Assembly: GCA_964514385.1 (NCBI GenBank)
Contig: CAZEQJ010000055.1
Coordinates: forward strand, 1 to 16,889
Origin: CAZEQJ01 sp964514385
GTDB taxonomy: Bacteria > Bacteroidota > Bacteroidia > Cytophagales > Cyclobacteriaceae
DNA: 16,889 nt
Direction: 5' to 3'
The position numbers were made by a program, and so were the translations under genes. Shown one piece after another: positions 7,101-14,706 of this stretch. Positions within the stretch are counted from its first letter, which is position 1. The number at the start of each line of letters is the position of its first letter. The notes beneath the pieces are model-generated. The model saw only the letters and a program-made list of their open reading frames with translations, was not told the origin of the DNA and made no database searches.

Positions 7101-9080
7101 TTATTCACTGATAGCCACAAAGAGCATGTCGTCGGTTTGAATTTCAGTGCCCTTCCAGCGATTAATTATCCTTTCCAGCTCCTGTCCCTGATGTCGAAGG
7201 CGCATACCGGTGCTGTTAAACTCCTCAATATACTGCAATAACCTCTTGGTTAAAAATTTCTTGTTGTTTTCACCGCCAAACTGATCGGTAATACCATCAG
7301 TATAGAAATAAAAGACCTTTTCGGAGTGGTTGGGCCAGGTATGTAAGGTATAGCTGCGCTGTAAAGTATTCCAATAGCCGCCAATACCATATTTATCCCC
7401 GTTGATGCGTTCCAGTGATGCTGCTTTCTTACTGTAAACCAGTATGGGGCGTTTGGCACCGGCAAATTGTATTTCATTATCATCCATTGACAGAATGGCC
7501 AGATCGATGCTATCCGCGGTTTGTATACCAAAATGTTTTTTATACAGGTTGCTAAACACCTTTTTATTCAGTTTTTCCAGTATCAGATGAGGTGAGGTAG
7601 TATTTTCTTCAAATACAATCTGATTGAGCATCACATTGCTCATGACAGTCATAAAGGCACCGGGAACCCCATGACCAGTGCAATCACCAACTGCAAGGAT
7701 TTTTTTACCATCTTTTTCTGCTACCCAGCAGAAGTCGCCGTTTACAATATCACGTGGCTGGCTAAACATCGTTGTCTCCTTAAAATAGGCTCCAAGCTGT
7801 TCCGGAGAAGGAAAAATGGACTCCTGTATTCCCTTGGCATACATGATACTGTCCAGGATATCTTCATTTTTTGCTGCTATTTCCACATTTTTTTGCTCCA
7901 GGCTTAGATTAGATTTATCGAGCTGGTTGTTTTTTCTAAAGAGCACATACAGCACTATACTGATACTTACCAGTGCCAGAATCAGAATGAATAATATGAA
8001 TCGGTTCCGTTGCAGCGTCAGGTTCTGAATAGTTTTCTCCTGTTGTAACAGTTCTATTTCCTTTTCCCTTGATGCTACTGCAAAGCTGGTCTCTATGCCC
8101 TCCAGACGGTTATTGACATCTTCTGTATAAAGGGAGTCCTTAAGTGTGGTGTATTTTGAAAAATATTGATAAGCCTCCTGATATGCTCCTGTACGCTCCT
8201 TTATATCAGCCATAGCTTTTAGATAACGGAGCAGCATAGGGTCCTGCAACCCTTCAGGTCCATTCTCCAGCTGGTTTAAAACCTGTAATGCCTCGAGGTA
8301 TTTATTCCACTCTATATATAATTCGGCTTTTTGCATTACAGTCTCGGTCAGACTCATTGTTTCCTGCAATGAATCTGCGAGATAAATACTCCTGTCATAG
8401 TACCATGAGGCTGAGTCAAAGTTAGTTGTTTTCTGATGATAAAGACCAATATTGAACGCAGCATACATCTCACCGGCTACATATCCGAGCTTCTTATCCA
8501 GCCTGCGGGCTTCATAAAAATAGTACAACGCAGAATCCGCTATTTCTTTATCAAGTAGAATGAGCCCCAGATTGGTATATGTGCTGGAGAGGTAAATAGA
8601 GTCAGCGGTTTTTTTCTTCAGGTCTATAGAGCGGCTATAGTAGTCCATGGCAAGCTCTGGCTGGTTGAGCTGATCGTACACTATACCGATATTGTTCAGT
8701 ACACTGCTGATTTGTGTTTGGGTAAATGAAGAATCGGACTGTTCAATATTTAGTGATTCCTTAAAATACTCGAGGGTCTGCTCATAATTACCCATTGAGT
8801 AAAATACGATGCCCGCTTTGTTATAAGCATCCGCGATAAGAAAATTGCTACCATATTCTCGTGCCTTGGCAATGTAATCCAATGCATAGGATATGGCTTT
8901 TGCAGGTTCATTGTAATAGCTATCGATAATCTCAGGATACAGGTCAACTTTGACATCCAACCCCACATCCTTGTTTTCAATAATGGCAACAAGGCTGTCA
9001 GTATTTGCCCTTGCCCTGCTAACCTGAATTAAGAGTGAGAGTATTATCAGCAGACGTAAAGATGATTGCACCGATATCAT
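7101..9080 (-). CDS. TPR-repeat, membrane-anchored SpoIIE/PP2C phosphatase
   Basis: A 659-residue signalling protein. A signal peptide (hydrophobic residues 8-20) leads to about six TPR-like repeats (roughly 50-315), then a coiled coil, one transmembrane helix (359-381), a second coiled coil (385-410), and a C-terminal SpoIIE-type PPM phosphatase domain (about 412-659). Metal-site residues are visible in NGDFCW (Asp449), VGDCTGHGVPGAFM (Asp466), YTDGITD (Asp595) and QTDDM (Asp650/651), so the enzyme looks active. The layout implies periplasmic TPRs sensing a partner and a cytoplasmic phosphatase acting on a phosphoserine protein, as in anti-anti-sigma partner switching. No anti-sigma or STAS gene is adjacent, so the target is unknown. 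ATG 9080 begins the signal peptide. Confidence 0.95.
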   Translation of the reverse strand: MISVQSSLRLLIILSLLIQVSRARANTDSLVAIIENKDVGLDVKVDLYPEIIDSYYNEPAKAISYALDYIAKAREYGSNFLIADAYNKAGIVFYSMGNYEQTLEYFKESLNIEQSDSSFTQTQISSVLNNIGIVYDQLNQPELAMDYYSRSIDLKKKTADSIYLSSTYTNLGLILLDKEIADSALYYFYEARRLDKKLGYVAGEMYAAFNIGLYHQKTTNFDSASWYYDRSIYLADSLQETMSLTETVMQKAELYIEWNKYLEALQVLNQLENGPEGLQDPMLLRYLKAMADIKERTGAYQEAYQYFSKYTTLKDSLYTEDVNNRLEGIETSFAVASREKEIELLQQEKTIQNLTLQRNRFILFILILALVSISIVLYVLFRKNNQLDKSNLSLEQKNVEIAAKNEDILDSIMYAKGIQESIFPSPEQLGAYFKETTMFSQPRDIVNGDFCWVAEKDGKKILAVGDCTGHGVPGAFMTVMSNVMLNQIVFEENTTSPHLILEKLNKKVFSNLYKKHFGIQTADSIDLAILSMDDNEIQFAGAKRPILVYSKKAASLERINGDKYGIGGYWNTLQRSYTLHTWPNHSEKVFYFYTDGITDQFGGENNKKFLTKRLLQYIEEFNSTGMRLRHQGQELERIINRWKGTEIQTDDMLFVAISE

Positions 9081-9146
9081 ACAGAACCCGAAAATAAATC
9101 ATATAAGTTTAATAATAAAAACCGACTGATTATCTTTCGATAAGTT

Positions 9147-9422
9147 ATGAGGATAAGAAATCATTTTCTTGTTATAGTTCTATTTTTCACGGTCATTATC
9201 ATGCCTGGCTGTATGTATGAGATTACCAAAATACAAAAACCCAGGCGTCACTTTACCTATTTTGACTGGGAAAAAGACAGAAGAAAAAAACGGCTGCGTA
9301 CGACATACCGTATTCAGAAAAAACCAAACCTAGAGAAAACCAATCCTCCACCTGTTCCGAAGACCGAAACTATACCTATACAGACTCCATCTACCGGTAT
9401 TCCGGATAGCCTTAAACTTTGA
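9147..9422 (+). CDS. Small putative lipoprotein
   Basis: A 91-residue protein with a hydrophobic N-terminal segment (residues 7-19) ending in MPGC (Cys22), a degenerate lipobox (Met at -3, Pro at -2), so export and lipid attachment are likely but not certain. The mature part is rich in Lys, Arg, Thr and Pro (DRRKKRLRTTYR, then a PPPVPKTETIPIQTP tail) and looks mostly disordered. No family is recognised. It is divergent from the phosphatase gene by 66 bases and ends three bases before the stop of bshB1. Low complexity makes this the least certain of the listed genes, but the signal sequence and the tight fit between neighbours favour a real one. Confidence 0.72.
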   Translation: MRIRNHFLVIVLFFTVIIMPGCMYEITKIQKPRRHFTYFDWEKDRRKKRLRTTYRIQKKPNLEKTNPPPVPKTETIPIQTPSTGIPDSLKL

Positions 9423-9425
9423 GCA

Positions 9426-10154
9426 TCATATTTTTAAATCGAAAATATCATGCAGGCCCGGTATCTCGTCTGAGATAAAACCTTCACCATACTCGGCACC
9501 AATTTTATGACCCATATCGCGCGCCCTGGCTTCGAGAAATTTTAGAAAACGGTCAGAAGAAATGAAAGTTTCCGGCTCGCCCTCTTTCCTGGCCGGATTG
9601 TAAAACTGACTTGAGTAGGCTTTTATGGCTTGAAGTTTGACATCCCAGTAGGCTGAAATATCTACAATAAAGGTAGGCTCGATATAATTATTCTGTATAA
9701 AATAAAATGTTTTTCCGGGCCTCCAGGCTTCCTGCAGTATACCATTTTCGTCTTTGGTTTCAATTTTTGCAAGCCCTGAATAAAAACTGCTTTCCCTGAT
9801 AAGCTGATTGCCTCGGCCATGATCCGGATGACGATCTGAGGGGGCATTACCGATTACTATTTCGGGTCTTGTTCTTCTTATTTCCCGTATCACCTGTCGC
9901 TGTGTTTCCGGATCATTGCGAAAAAAACCATCAGACAGAGCCAGATTTTTTCTCCAGGATACTCCTAATATTTCGGATGCCTTCTGTGCTTCCTCAGATC
10001 GAAGTTCCGGCGTACCACGGGTACCCAGCTCACCGCGCGTAAGATCAAGTACGCCTGTTTTTTTTCCTTTTGCTGCCTGCATGGCCAGCAGTCCTCCTGC
10101 TCCCAGTTCACCATCATCGGGATGCGCAGCTATCAATAATATATCCAGTTTCAT
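9426..10154 (-). CDS. bshB1: Bacillithiol biosynthesis deacetylase BshB1
   Basis: A 242-residue PIG-L/LmbE-type zinc deacetylase. In bacillithiol synthesis it removes the acetyl group from N-acetylglucosaminyl-malate to give glucosaminyl-malate, the substrate for cysteine addition by BshC. The zinc motif AHPDD (10-14; His11, Asp14) and HPDH (109-112; His112) are intact, as is the BshB1-like TRGELGTRG segment (39-47). Length fits the family (about 235-240). bshA and bshC are not in this window. It lies downstream of trxB on the same strand, with a terminator-like hairpin between them that ends only 10 bases from this start. ATG 10154 is the first plausible start, opening directly with the first beta strand (MKLDILLIAAHPDD). 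Confidence 0.93.
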   Translation of the reverse strand: MKLDILLIAAHPDDGELGAGGLLAMQAAKGKKTGVLDLTRGELGTRGTPELRSEEAQKASEILGVSWRKNLALSDGFFRNDPETQRQVIREIRRTRPEIVIGNAPSDRHPDHGRGNQLIRESSFYSGLAKIETKDENGILQEAWRPGKTFYFIQNNYIEPTFIVDISAYWDVKLQAIKAYSSQFYNPARKEGEPETFISSDRFLKFLEARARDMGHKIGAEYGEGFISDEIPGLHDIFDLKI

Positions 10155-10159
10155 ACTAT

Positions 10160-10185
10160 AAAAAAAGGAGGCCTTACACCTCCTT
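10160..10185 (-). terminator. Intrinsic terminator after trxB, abutting bshB1
   Basis: On the minus strand, AAGGAGG pairs with CCTCCTT across a 7-base loop (plus 10165-10171 with 10179-10185) and is followed by seven Ts (plus 10166-10160). It begins about 20 bases after the trxB stop and its T-tract ends five bases before the bshB1 ATG. That leaves almost no room for a separate bshB1 promoter downstream, so bshB1 may depend on read-through. Confidence 0.72.
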
Positions 10186-10205
10186 CCCTCATTTCTAGTT
10201 TATTG

Positions 10206-11168
10206 TTATGACGCCACTGCTTCAGTGGCCACTTCTTTCTCTGCCAGAAAACGCTCAGCTTCCAATGCTGCCATACAGCCAGTGCCAGCGGCAGTAACTG
10301 CCTGACGAAATATTTTATCCTGAGCATCGCCGGAGGCAAATACCCCTTCGATATTGGTTTTGGTGGAATCCGGAGCTGTTTTGATGTAACCGGCATCGTC
10401 CATAGTCAGTATTCCTTTAAATAAATCTGTGTTGGGTTGGTGTCCGATAGCAACAAAGAAACCTGTAGCCTTTATTTTTCTTTTTTCTCCGGTTTTGTTA
10501 TTTACTACGTTTACTGCTTCCAGCAAATCGTCCCCTTCAAGACTTTCGGTTTCGGTATTCCACAGAATTTCAATATTTGGTGAGTTAAAAACACGCTGTT
10601 GCATAATTTTACTTGCCCGCATTTCATCTCTTCGAATAAGCATATACACCTTATTGGTGATTTTAGATAAATACGTAGCTTCTTCCGCAGCAGTATCTCC
10701 ACCACCTACCACTACTACATCCTGATTGCGGTAAAAGAATCCATCACATACAGCACATGCTGAAACGCCTTTGCCATTGTATTTTTCTTCATCTGGCATG
10801 CCAAGCCATTTTGCAGATGCACCGGTCGAAATAATAACTGCCTTTGCCTCGATCCAGTAATTTTCATCTACCTCCATGCGATGCGGATAGCCACTGAAAT
10901 CAACTTTGGTTACCATTCCGAACCTGACATCTGTACCAAATCTTTCAGCCTGTTTCTGGAAATCAACCATCATCTGCGGGCCGTTGATACCATCAGGATA
11001 CCCCGGATAATTTTCCACATCGTTGGTAATGGTAAGCTGGCCACCCGGCTGACCGCCGGTATATAAAACGGGATTCAAACCTGCTCTTGCAGCATAGATG
11101 GCGGCTGTATACCCTGCAGGTCCTGAGCCAATGATTACAACGTCTAGTGTTTCTTTTACCTCACTCAT
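10206..11168 (-). CDS. trxB: Thioredoxin-disulfide reductase
   Basis: A 320-residue low-molecular-weight flavoprotein that passes electrons from NADPH through FAD to thioredoxin. Visible are the FAD-binding GSGPAG (14-19), the redox-active CAVC disulfide (138-141), the NADPH-binding GGGDTA (155-160) and the C-terminal FAD motif GDAQD (280-284), in the usual order and spacing. The frame is open upstream to 11222, but that extension (MIIKGLTGDLFDFKANKT) would be encoded by the rpoD terminator hairpin and lacks homology to TrxB; ATG 11168 (MSEVKETLDV) gives the normal length. It follows rpoD on the same strand, with a terminator between, and bshB1 comes next, pairing thioredoxin and bacillithiol redox functions. 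Confidence 0.96.
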   Translation of the reverse strand: MSEVKETLDVVIIGSGPAGYTAAIYAARAGLNPVLYTGGQPGGQLTITNDVENYPGYPDGINGPQMMVDFQKQAERFGTDVRFGMVTKVDFSGYPHRMEVDENYWIEAKAVIISTGASAKWLGMPDEEKYNGKGVSACAVCDGFFYRNQDVVVVGGGDTAAEEATYLSKITNKVYMLIRRDEMRASKIMQQRVFNSPNIEILWNTETESLEGDDLLEAVNVVNNKTGEKRKIKATGFFVAIGHQPNTDLFKGILTMDDAGYIKTAPDSTKTNIEGVFASGDAQDKIFRQAVTAAGTGCMAALEAERFLAEKEVATEAVAS

Positions 11169-11188
11169 GGTTTTATTTGCTTTGAAAT

Positions 11189-11213
11189 CAAAAAGGTCTC
11201 CAGTGAGACCTTT
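11189..11213 (-). terminator. Intrinsic terminator after rpoD
   Basis: On the minus strand, AAAGGTCTC pairs perfectly with GAGACCTTT (9 bp; plus 11205-11213 with 11192-11200) around a 4-base loop, ACTG, and is followed by a short T run (plus 11195-11191 region, TTTTTG). It lies 24 bases past the rpoD stop and 23 bases before the trxB ATG. The stem is symmetric, so it may also sit at the 5' end of a trxB transcript. Confidence 0.75.
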
Positions 11214-11221
11214 AATTATCA

Positions 11222-11229
11222 CAAAATTA
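11222..11229 (-). promoter_or_regulatory. Candidate -7 element for trxB
   Basis: On the minus strand TAATTTTG matches the Bacteroidota -7 consensus TAnnTTTG, just downstream of the rpoD stop. No TTG is seen at the expected -33 distance, so this may be chance. If real, transcription would begin at the foot of the rpoD terminator hairpin, placing that hairpin in the trxB leader. Confidence 0.25.
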
Positions 11230-11237
11230 TTTACGTC

Positions 11238-12101
11238 TTACCCCAGATAAGGTTTGAGCGCTTTACTTCTGGAAGTATGTCGCAGACGACGTATCGCCTT
11301 TTCCTTAATTTGCCTTACACGCTCCCGTGTAAGGTTGAACTTTTCACCAATTTCTTCCAATGTCATGCTATGTTCGCCATTGAGGCCAAAATAGAGGGAA
11401 ATCACGTCAGCCTCTCTTTGCGTGAGCGTAGAAAGCGCACGCTGCACTTCTCTGCGAAGACTATCGGTCATAAGGCCACTATCTGGTGTTTCCTCCAAAT
11501 CATTTTCCAGCACATCAAGAAGACTATTTTCTTCGCCTTGCACGAACGGTGCATCCATAGAGACGTGACGGCCTGAAATCTTCATCGTATCGACAACTTC
11601 AGTAGTCGTAACATCCAATACCTCGGCGAGTTCGTCCGGTGATGGTTCACGCTCAAATTTCTGCTCCAACTCGGAAAAGGTTTTGGATATCTTATTGAGT
11701 GACCCTACCCTGTTAAGTGGCAACCTCACGATACGGGATTGCTCGGCAAGAGCCTGAAGGATAGATTGACGGATCCACCATACGGCGTAACTGATAAACT
11801 TAAATCCACGTGTCTCGTCAAAGCGCTGGGCAGCTTTTATCAGGCCCAGATTACCTTCATTGATAAGATCACCAAGAGATAACCCCTGATTCTGATACTG
11901 CTTGGCCACGGAAACCACAAAGCGAAGGTTGGCTTTGGTTAGTTTTTCCAGTGCCATCTGATCACCTTCCCTGATACGTTTGGCAAGGGATACTTCCTCA
12001 TCAGGTGTTAATAGGTCAACCTTACCAATCTCCTGCAGGTATTTATCGAGGGACTGGCTCTCGCGGTTGGTTATCTGCTTACTGATCTTTAATTGTCTCA
12101 T
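11238..12101 (-). CDS. rpoD: Primary RNA polymerase sigma factor (RpoD/SigA)
   Basis: A 287-residue housekeeping sigma-70 factor of the short Bacteroidota type, which lacks the long region 1.1. Region 1.2 is in DKYLQEIGKVDLLT (19-32). Region 2 runs through LTKANLRFVVSVAKQYQNQG and the -10 recognition stretch FKFISYAVWWIRQSI (100-114). Region 3 covers about 130-195. Region 4.2 ends with MTLEEIGEKFNLTRERVRQIKEKA (about 246-269) for -35-like element binding. The opening MRQLKI is highly conserved in the phylum, fixing the start at ATG 12101. It follows pnp by 67 bases with no clear terminator, so rpsO-pnp-rpoD may be read together. It directs RNA polymerase to the TTTG/TAnnTTTG promoters seen in this window. 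Confidence 0.97.
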   Translation of the reverse strand: MRQLKISKQITNRESQSLDKYLQEIGKVDLLTPDEEVSLAKRIREGDQMALEKLTKANLRFVVSVAKQYQNQGLSLGDLINEGNLGLIKAAQRFDETRGFKFISYAVWWIRQSILQALAEQSRIVRLPLNRVGSLNKISKTFSELEQKFEREPSPDELAEVLDVTTTEVVDTMKISGRHVSMDAPFVQGEENSLLDVLENDLEETPDSGLMTDSLRREVQRALSTLTQREADVISLYFGLNGEHSMTLEEIGEKFNLTRERVRQIKEKAIRRLRHTSRSKALKPYLG

Positions 12102-12168
12102 GCACTAGCGTTTAAAAATTACAACTGATTAACAGAAATAACACGTTAAAGTTCCCGTAATATTAGAC

Positions 12169-14307
12169 TTAACCTTCGGCTTCTTTCTCAGGTTTTGGTA
12201 ACAGTACCTTTCTGGATAGTTTCAGTTTACTTGTTTTTTTATCCACATCCAGCAGTTTTACTTTTACTTCTTCACCTATTTCGAGTACACCCTCCATGGA
12301 CGGAAGCCTTTCCCATTTTATTTCGGATATATGAAGTAACCCTTCTTTCCCGGGAAGAATTTCGATAAATGCACCATAAGGCGCCACTGCTTTCACTACG
12401 CCATCGTACACTTCACCGATCTCCGGTACAGCAACTATACTTTTTACGTGGCCTACAGCTTTATCCATATCCTCCTGAGAGGTAGCATAGATACTTACAA
12501 TTCCATTATTTTCATCTTCCTCTATCACAATGGTGGTATTGGATTTTTTCTGAATATCCTGGATCACCTTACCACCTGGTCCTATCACCGCGCCGATCTG
12601 GTCTTTACCTATCTTAATCATTTTTGCACGCGGAGCGAAAGACTTGAAGTCATCTCTTGGCTGATCAATCGCCTTCATCATTTCAGACATGATATGTTCC
12701 CTTCCTTCTTTGGCCTGTGCAAGAGCCTCCTTGAGTACATCATAGGATAATCCATCAATCTTGATATCCATCTGGCACGCTGTAATACCATTTTTGGTCC
12801 CCGTCACTTTGAAATCCATATCTCCCAGATGGTCCTCATCGCCGAGAATATCTGATAGTATGGCATATTTTCCTGACTCATTATCTGATATCATACCCAT
12901 GGCAATACCTGAAACGGGAGCTGTGATTTTCACTCCAGCATCCATCAATGCCATTGAGCCTGCACATACTGTTGCCATAGATGACGATCCATTGGACTCG
13001 AGTATATCTGAAACTACACGAATGGTGTAATTATTTTCCTGCCCTGTAGGTATCACAGACTTCAGTGCACGCAATGCAAGGTTGCCGTGTCCGACTTCAC
13101 GACGTCCGGGACCCCGGTTTGGCTTAACTTCGCCTGTCGAAAAACCAGGGAAATTATAATGAAGCAAAAACTTATTAGACCCTGTGCGCATTGCGCCGTC
13201 AATCATTTGCTCATCCAGCTTACTTCCCAATGTCACTGTAGTGAGTGATTGGGTTTCACCTCTTGTGAATAGCGCTGAGCCATGTACGGCAGGCAGGTAA
13301 TCGACTTCACAATGTATAGGCCTTACTTCCTTACCTGACCGGCCATCCAGTCGGTTACCGGTATCCAGCACAAAGTTACGCGCTGCTTTTTTATGAATTT
13401 CTCCAAAATAGCGTTTGATCAGACCTTCATCATATTCATGATCTTCGGGTAGCTTTTCCATCCACGCCTGAAGTATAGCCTGTACTTTTTCCTTTCTCTC
13501 ATGCTTATTGGTGATCATTTGTTTCACGACACCATAAACATCTTCATAAAGGTCAGCGTGAAGAAGACTTCGGAGCTCCTCATCATGTGTTTCGTGGGAG
13601 TATTCTCTTTTCTCCTGTTTACCTGTTTCCTTCTCGAGTTCCTTTTGCAACGCGCACAAAGGTTTGATAGCATTATGGGCTGCCTGCATGGCTTCCAGCA
13701 TCTCTTCTTCGGATACTTCCTTGCATTCACCTTCTACCATCATAATATTTTCATCGGTGGCTCCCACCATAAGATCAATCGTTGCTTCTTCCAACTGTTT
13801 GGGAGTAGGATTGATCACATATTCTCCATTGACTTTAGCTACGCGAACCTCTGCAATAGGGCCATTAAAAGGGATATCGGATACCGCTAATGCTGCACTT
13901 GCGGCCAGGGCTGCCAGGGCGTCAGGCAATACATCCGGGTCGGCTGATATCAGGAATATATTAACCTGGGTATCAGCATGATAATCATCGGGGAATAACG
14001 GACGTAGTACACGATCGACCAAGCGCGATACCAATACTTCATGATCCGAAAGTTTTCCTTCTCTCTTAAGGAAACCACCGGGAATTCTACCGGCAGATGC
14101 AAATTTTTCCTGGTAATCAACAGATAGCGGAAGAAAATCAATTCCTTCCATAGCATCTTTATTCGATACTACAGTAGCAAGTAACATTGTGTTACCCATT
14201 CTTACTACTACTGAGCCATCTGCTTGCCGTGCAAGCTTACCGGTCTCAATAGAAATCTCTCTGCCATCCGCTAGTGTAATGGTCTTGTTTACAATATTTT
14301 GAAACAT
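12169..14307 (-). CDS. pnp: Polyribonucleotide nucleotidyltransferase (PNPase)
   Basis: A 712-residue 3'-to-5' phosphorolytic exoribonuclease, a core enzyme of RNA turnover that works as a trimer. Two RNase PH-like domains (about 10-225 and 320-545) flank a helical linker. The second contains the phosphate-binding FTRGETQSL and the catalytic GDEDHLGDMDFKVTG region. A KH domain with the IGPGGK loop (575-580) and an S1 domain (about 627-699) form the RNA-binding tail. Length and domain order are normal. The gene follows rpsO with a hairpin between them, matching the well-known rpsO-pnp order of enterobacteria, where PNPase controls its own leader; whether that happens here is unknown. ATG 14307 starts with MFQNIVNKTI, which fits the family. 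Confidence 0.97.
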   Translation of the reverse strand: MFQNIVNKTITLADGREISIETGKLARQADGSVVVRMGNTMLLATVVSNKDAMEGIDFLPLSVDYQEKFASAGRIPGGFLKREGKLSDHEVLVSRLVDRVLRPLFPDDYHADTQVNIFLISADPDVLPDALAALAASAALAVSDIPFNGPIAEVRVAKVNGEYVINPTPKQLEEATIDLMVGATDENIMMVEGECKEVSEEEMLEAMQAAHNAIKPLCALQKELEKETGKQEKREYSHETHDEELRSLLHADLYEDVYGVVKQMITNKHERKEKVQAILQAWMEKLPEDHEYDEGLIKRYFGEIHKKAARNFVLDTGNRLDGRSGKEVRPIHCEVDYLPAVHGSALFTRGETQSLTTVTLGSKLDEQMIDGAMRTGSNKFLLHYNFPGFSTGEVKPNRGPGRREVGHGNLALRALKSVIPTGQENNYTIRVVSDILESNGSSSMATVCAGSMALMDAGVKITAPVSGIAMGMISDNESGKYAILSDILGDEDHLGDMDFKVTGTKNGITACQMDIKIDGLSYDVLKEALAQAKEGREHIMSEMMKAIDQPRDDFKSFAPRAKMIKIGKDQIGAVIGPGGKVIQDIQKKSNTTIVIEEDENNGIVSIYATSQEDMDKAVGHVKSIVAVPEIGEVYDGVVKAVAPYGAFIEILPGKEGLLHISEIKWERLPSMEGVLEIGEEVKVKLLDVDKKTSKLKLSRKVLLPKPEKEAEG

Positions 14308-14332
14308 ATAATTGTATTGGGGATAAATGAAA

Positions 14333-14355
14333 GAGAGAGGTAACAGGCCTCTCTC
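14333..14355 (-). terminator. Hairpin between rpsO and pnp (terminator or processing site)
   Basis: GAGAGAGG and CCTCTCTC form an 8-bp perfect stem with a 7-base loop (plus 14333-14340 with 14348-14355), 9 bases after the rpsO stop and 25 bases before the pnp ATG. On the minus strand it is followed only by TTTCATTTATCC, a poor T-tract, so it is at best a weak terminator. A processing or regulatory stem in the pnp leader is an equally good reading. Confidence 0.6.
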
Positions 14356-14364
14356 CGTGGTAAA

Positions 14365-14640
14365 TTATTTCCTGATATTTAATTCCTTAATGATCGCTCT
14401 GTAGCGTTCAATGTCTCTCTTCTGCAGATAGTCAAGCAGTCTTCTCCTTTTACCTACCAGTTTCAACAGACCAAGACGGGTTGAGTGATCTTTTTTATTA
14501 ATTTTCAGATGCTCAGTTAAATGATTGATACGATGTGTAAAGAGCGCAATTTGAGATTCAGGTGAACCTGTATCTTCCTTCTTCCCTACTCTTCCTTTTG
14601 AAGCGAAAATATCCTGTTTTATCTCGTTTGTTAAATACAT
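14365..14640 (-). CDS. rpsO: 30S ribosomal protein S15
   Basis: A 91-residue S15, a primary 16S rRNA-binding protein that organises the central domain of the small subunit. The family hallmarks are present: TGSPESQIALFTHRINHLTEHLK (24-46), then KKDHSTRLGLLKLVGKRRRLLDYL, which contact the 16S three-way junction. Length is normal (about 89). The start MYLTNEIKQDIF is typical of the phylum. It is the first gene after the LptF/LptG-type gene and is followed by pnp. A -7-like promoter element lies 38 bases upstream. Confidence 0.97.
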   Translation of the reverse strand: MYLTNEIKQDIFASKGRVGKKEDTGSPESQIALFTHRINHLTEHLKINKKDHSTRLGLLKLVGKRRRLLDYLQKRDIERYRAIIKELNIRK

Positions 14641-14677
14641 CCTTTGTATTATTACTTATTAATCTTTTTTCAAACCA

Positions 14678-14685
14678 CAAATATA
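14678..14685 (-). promoter_or_regulatory. Candidate -7 element for rpsO-pnp
   Basis: On the minus strand TATATTTG fits TAnnTTTG exactly, in the 66-base AT-rich spacer between the permease gene and rpsO. It would give a leader of about 30 bases. No TTTG is found 19-20 bases upstream, so the -33 part is weak or absent. Confidence 0.45.
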
Positions 14686-14706
14686 CGAAAATGATTACGC
14701 TAATGC

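Noticed and set aside
10165..10171. AAGGAGG as a Shine-Dalgarno sequence for bshB1
   Set aside because: On the coding (minus) strand the AAGGAGG arm lies about 24 bases from the ATG, too far, and forms part of the terminator stem.
11169..11222. N-terminal extension of TrxB to ATG 11222
   Set aside because: It is encoded by the rpoD terminator hairpin and lengthens the protein beyond the normal TrxB size.
12102..12168. Terminator or promoter between pnp and rpoD
   Set aside because: The only stem (GTTAAAGT with ACTTAAC) is bulged, overlaps the pnp stop and has no T-tract; -7-like matches have mismatches and no -33 partner.
13501..13890. 129-residue plus-strand open frame within pnp
   Set aside because: It is fully antisense to the conserved PNPase coding sequence, with no recognisable domain or start context.
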